Of a DNA stretch of 7,283 nucleotides, positions 5,855-7,283 are shown piece by piece. The DNA lies in contig DQSP01000012.1 in the NCBI GenBank assembly GCA_015663215.1, positions 1 through 7,283 of the forward strand, written 5' to 3'. The notes under the pieces were generated by a model. It made no database searches. It worked only from the letters and a program-made list of their open reading frames with translations, and was not told the DNA's origin. A program made the translations under genes and the position numbers. How positions within the stretch are numbered: position 1 is the stretch's first letter; each line of letters starts with the position of its first letter. This stretch comes from Sulfurimonas sp. (GTDB taxonomy: Bacteria; Campylobacterota; Campylobacteria; Campylobacterales; Sulfurimonadaceae).

Positions 5855-6327
5855 ATAACAACAGTTCCCGCTAAGAGGTCATGTAGACCTCTTTTATCTT
5901 TTCTTATAGCCACCATCAAAAAACCAATCAAAAATGCAAAAGTAGAAGCTATATAACCAAAAGAACGAGTTATTGCTTGAGTGTTTGTAATATCTTGGAG
6001 TGTTTTGGCATCTACTATCTTTATATGCACAAACTTTTTTCCAGGAGTAGCTCCACGCCAGCGTTTCCAAAAAATCATTGTAACAAGTAAAACAGAAACT
6101 TCAAAAATAAGTTCCCATTTTAGTGAAGTTGTAGGTTGATTGTCTAGGGCATGTGTGTTTGCACTCATTGCCATCATTACATTATCTTGGTACTGAGAAA
6201 AATCAAACCAGTGACCATCACTTAAAAAGTAAATAACTATTCCAACTGGAAGTGCTAGAAAAATAGTGTCTAGAAGTGAAGCAAGAAAACGAATCCAAAA
6301 TCCAGCATAATGTACAGTATTAACCAT
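5833..6327 (-). CDS. RDD family integral membrane protein
   Basis: A 164-residue inner-membrane protein with the RDD domain, a family of mostly unknown function. The named residues are visible: Arg13 and Asp20 in AGFWIRFLASLLD, and Asp150 in KRGLHDLLAGT. The conserved RGATPGKKFVHIKIVD (91-106) lies between. Hydrophobic segments at about 14-35, 71-87 and 122-141 give three likely membrane spans; residues 36-70 form a polar loop rich in Asp, Gln, Asn and Met. The ATG is supported by AGGAG (minus strand 6337-6333), 5 nt upstream. It is a single gene facing ttcA, with its TGA within the last codons of ttcA, and diverges from the small gene at 6454. Family membership is clear; transported substrate or role cannot be stated. 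Confidence 0.9.
   Translation of the reverse strand: MVNTVHYAGFWIRFLASLLDTIFLALPVGIVIYFLSDGHWFDFSQYQDNVMMAMSANTHALDNQPTTSLKWELIFEVSVLLVTMIFWKRWRGATPGKKFVHIKIVDAKTLQDITNTQAITRSFGYIASTFAFLIGFLMVAIRKDKRGLHDLLAGTVVIYDEESK
5873..5902 (+). terminator. Probable intrinsic terminator of the slyD-ttcA unit, inside the RDD gene
   Basis: An 8-bp perfect stem, AAGAGGTC (5873-5880) with GACCTCTT (5886-5893), encloses a 5-nt loop and is followed by TTATCTTTTC. It starts 18 nt after the ttcA stop codon, where a plus-strand terminator is expected. On the minus strand the same bases encode the conserved KRGLHDL of the RDD protein, so coding constraint and terminator share the DNA. The T-run is interrupted, hence moderate confidence. 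Confidence 0.55.
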
Positions 6328-6349
6328 AATTACTCCTAATGTTTTTTAT

Positions 6350-6360
6350 AAAATAGCATA
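6350..6360 (-). promoter_or_regulatory. Possible promoter of the RDD gene
   Basis: The minus strand reads TATGCTATTTT from 6360 to 6350, an extended -10-like pattern of the kind seen in Campylobacterota. It would start transcription near 6343 and give a short leader containing the AGGAG at 6337-6333. No -35 element is recognisable. Confidence 0.3.
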
Positions 6361-6402
6361 ATTTAGTTAAACAATAGATTTATTTCCCATTGTTATATAA
6401 AC

Positions 6403-6408
6403 TATAAT
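6403..6408 (+). promoter_or_regulatory. Possible -10 element for the small-gene pair
   Basis: A perfect TATAAT occurs 45 nt before the ATG at 6454 in the divergent gap 6328-6453. There is no good -35 match 17 nt upstream, which is usual in this phylum. The AT-richness of the gap makes chance matches likely. Confidence 0.4.
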
Positions 6409-6453
6409 AAAATAAGAGTACAATTATTAAAAGAGATACAAAGAAAAAAAATT

Positions 6454-6663
6454 ATGCAAGCAATAGAAAAAGATTTAGAGAGTAGAAAATCTGAAATACA
6501 AAAAGAGTTAGAGTTGCTTTTTAAAGCAAATATAACAATAACAGATTGGGATGTACCAGAGGCTGATGATCAGAAAGTGGCAGAAATATTATTAGGTGTT
6601 TTACAAGAAAAACTGGATGCTATAGCTACTGATGTAGCTGATGGCAAATATACAAATTATTAA
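6454..6663 (+). CDS. Small acidic helical protein of unknown function
   Basis: A 69-residue protein that I do not recognise. Residues 1-24 (starting MQAIEKDLESRKSEIQKEL) alternate charged and hydrophobic residues and look like a helix or short coiled coil. A loop with ITDWDVPEADD (30-40) follows, then a second amphipathic helix (about 41-62) with LLGVLQEKLDAIATDV. It is clearly acidic, with no Cys, signal peptide or membrane segment, so probably cytosolic. The ribosome-binding site is weak (AAGAAAA at 6441-6447), but codon use is like the neighbours and a -10-like TATAAT lies upstream. It ends 15 nt before the next small gene, which has a strong ribosome-binding site, so the two probably form a unit. 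No function is assigned. Confidence 0.65.
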   Translation: MQAIEKDLESRKSEIQKELELLFKANITITDWDVPEADDQKVAEILLGVLQEKLDAIATDVADGKYTNY

Positions 6664-6678
6664 ATAAAAAGGAAAAAA

Positions 6679-6887
6679 ATGAGTTCACATAAATATTACG
6701 AGCATTTACAGGCAATAAAAACAGCAGTTGAAAAAAAACGAACCTTACACAAGCAGAAAAAAGCGAAAGTTTTAAACGATTAGAAGAGGCTTATGCTGAA
6801 GATAAAGCATTCGGAATAATAACAGAAGAATTACTAAAAGTTAGTGAATATTTTGAGGGGCTTTTTAGTGAATTTGGTATCAAGTAG
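6679..6887 (+). CDS. Small gene of unknown function, interrupted by a -1 frameshift at an A8 run
   Basis: From the ATG at 6679 (AAGGA at 6669-6673, 5 nt upstream) the frame runs 34 codons to a TAG at 6781-6783. After about 20 residues (MSSHKYYEHLQAIKTAVEKK) the natural-looking protein continues in the -1 frame from 6738 to a TAG at 6885-6887, beginning TNLTQAEKSESFKRLEEAY and ending EYFEGLFSEFGIK. The joined product would be 69 residues, acidic and helical. The -1 segment has no ATG, GTG or TTG, and its frame is closed by a TGA at 6729, so it can be made only by frameshifting. The switch falls on eight A (6731-6738), with in-frame codons GAA AAA AAA, an A_AAA_AAA slippery heptamer. One extra A would also restore the frame. 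Explanations are programmed or transcriptional slippage, phase variation, a sequencing error, or a decaying gene. I do not recognise the protein. Confidence 0.55.
6731..6738 (+). repeat. A8 homopolymer / slippery site
   Basis: Eight consecutive A sit exactly where the small gene changes frame. Zero-frame reading is GAA AAA AAA CGA, so the last seven A form A_AAA_AAA, on which two lysyl-tRNAs can re-pair after a -1 step. It could also change length by replication slippage. Confidence 0.7.
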
Positions 6888-7118
6888 CACTTAAGTGAGT
6901 ATAAATTCAAGTTACCACTCCAGACATTTAGTCCATACTCCTCAGGAGCTTGGGGCTCTCTAAAATAATATCCTTGAATGTAGTCTACTTCTAAATTTTG
7001 TACACTTTTTACAAGCTCTTTTAAGTTTACAAATTGACTATAGTTTTTATGTTTGCATTTTGGGCATATTTTACACTTAAATCTTTTTGGAGAGTAAAAA
7101 GTTTTGTTTATTTGTATC
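6888..7118 (-). pseudogene. Remnant resembling the C-terminus of an EAL-domain protein
   Basis: This stretch of about 230 nt has no intact gene. On the minus strand an open frame without a start codon follows an in-frame TAG (about 7119). Its middle part, 7018-6926, reads ELVKSVQNLEVDYIQGYYFR followed by EPQAPEEYGLN. The DYIQGYYF.EP string matches the end of EAL-type cyclic-di-GMP phosphodiesterases (usual form VDYxQGYYFSKP). The catalytic EAL, metal-binding and most other parts are absent. Just upstream the frame reads FKCKICPKCKHKNY, a Cys cluster not expected in EAL domains, so this piece may come from something else. After the EAL-like part the frame runs antisense into the small plus-strand gene without its own stop until 6793-6791. 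I read it as a decayed fragment; a short unknown zinc-ribbon-like peptide is the alternative. Confidence 0.4.
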
Positions 7119-7158
7119 TAGCATACATAATCCTTAATCAAGATTATGTACTATGCTA
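7119..7158 (-). other. Long imperfect inverted repeat downstream of guaB
   Basis: On the minus strand TAGCATA (7158-7152) pairs with TATGCTA (7125-7119), and after a 3-nt bulge CATAATC (7148-7142) pairs with GATTATG (7132-7126); a G-U and an A-U pair extend the stem to a 5-nt loop. It starts 26 nt after the guaB stop, the position of a terminator, but there is no immediate T-run in either direction (the nearest on the minus strand is about 17 nt on). It may be a weak terminator, an mRNA-stabilising hairpin or a remnant of a mobile element. Confidence 0.45.
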
Positions 7159-7183
7159 ATTAAAGATGTGTTTAAAAGTAGTT

Positions 7184-7283
<100 letters not shown>

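Noticed and set aside
6454..6887. Toxin-antitoxin reading of the two small genes
   Set aside because: Size and pairing fit, but neither protein shows a toxin fold or an antitoxin DNA-binding motif, so a claim would be unsupported.
6888..6897. Perfect 10-bp palindrome CACTTAAGTG right after the small-gene stop
   Set aside because: There is no loop for a stable hairpin and no T-run follows; it may be chance.
6791..7116. The whole minus-strand open frame as an intact gene of about 108 codons
   Set aside because: It has no ATG start, opens directly after a TAG, and its last third is antisense to the small plus-strand gene. Only the EAL-like section is reported, as a remnant.

Overview
The window reads as chromosomal DNA of a campylobacterotal bacterium (Sulfurimonas or Sulfurovum type; genus is a guess). 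The DNA is AT-rich and genes are packed with 1-nt gaps or small overlaps. The order pal, YbgF/CpoB-like TPR gene, slyD, fabD, mtnN, ttcA-like matches, from memory, the Campylobacter jejuni Cj0113-Cj0118 neighbourhood.

Layout. Positions 1-1393 (+) hold the end of a Tol-Pal envelope locus: the C-terminal part of the lipoprotein Pal and a periplasmic coiled-coil/TPR protein. A likely promoter at 1403-1414 then starts a second (+) transcription unit up to 5854: slyD (metallochaperone/prolyl isomerase), a small degenerate NtrC-like protein with a Fis-type helix-turn-helix, fabD (fatty acid synthesis), a stand-alone carbon-nitrogen hydrolase resembling the glutaminase half of NAD synthetase, mtnN (MTA/SAH nucleosidase) and a ttcA-like tRNA thiolation gene. 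The regulator-like gene and the hydrolase are additions to the order I remember from Campylobacter. The unit seems to end at a hairpin terminator lying inside the convergent (-) RDD membrane protein gene (5833-6327).

Positions 6328-6453 are a divergent, AT-rich promoter region. They lead into two small (+) genes of unknown function (6454-6663 and 6679-6887). The second is readable over 69 residues only if a -1 frameshift occurs at a run of eight A. After it, 6888-7183 has no intact gene. It holds a (-) strand remnant resembling the C-terminal end of an EAL (cyclic-di-GMP phosphodiesterase) domain and a long imperfect inverted repeat. The window closes with the last 32 codons of guaB on the (-) strand.

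Most of the window is housekeeping. I found no clear new multi-gene system. The parts most worth checking are the frameshifted small gene, a perfect 16-bp inverted repeat just inside the hydrolase gene, the degenerate NtrC-like protein, and the altered cysteine pattern of the TtcA-like enzyme. Names rest on motif recognition by eye; no database search was possible.
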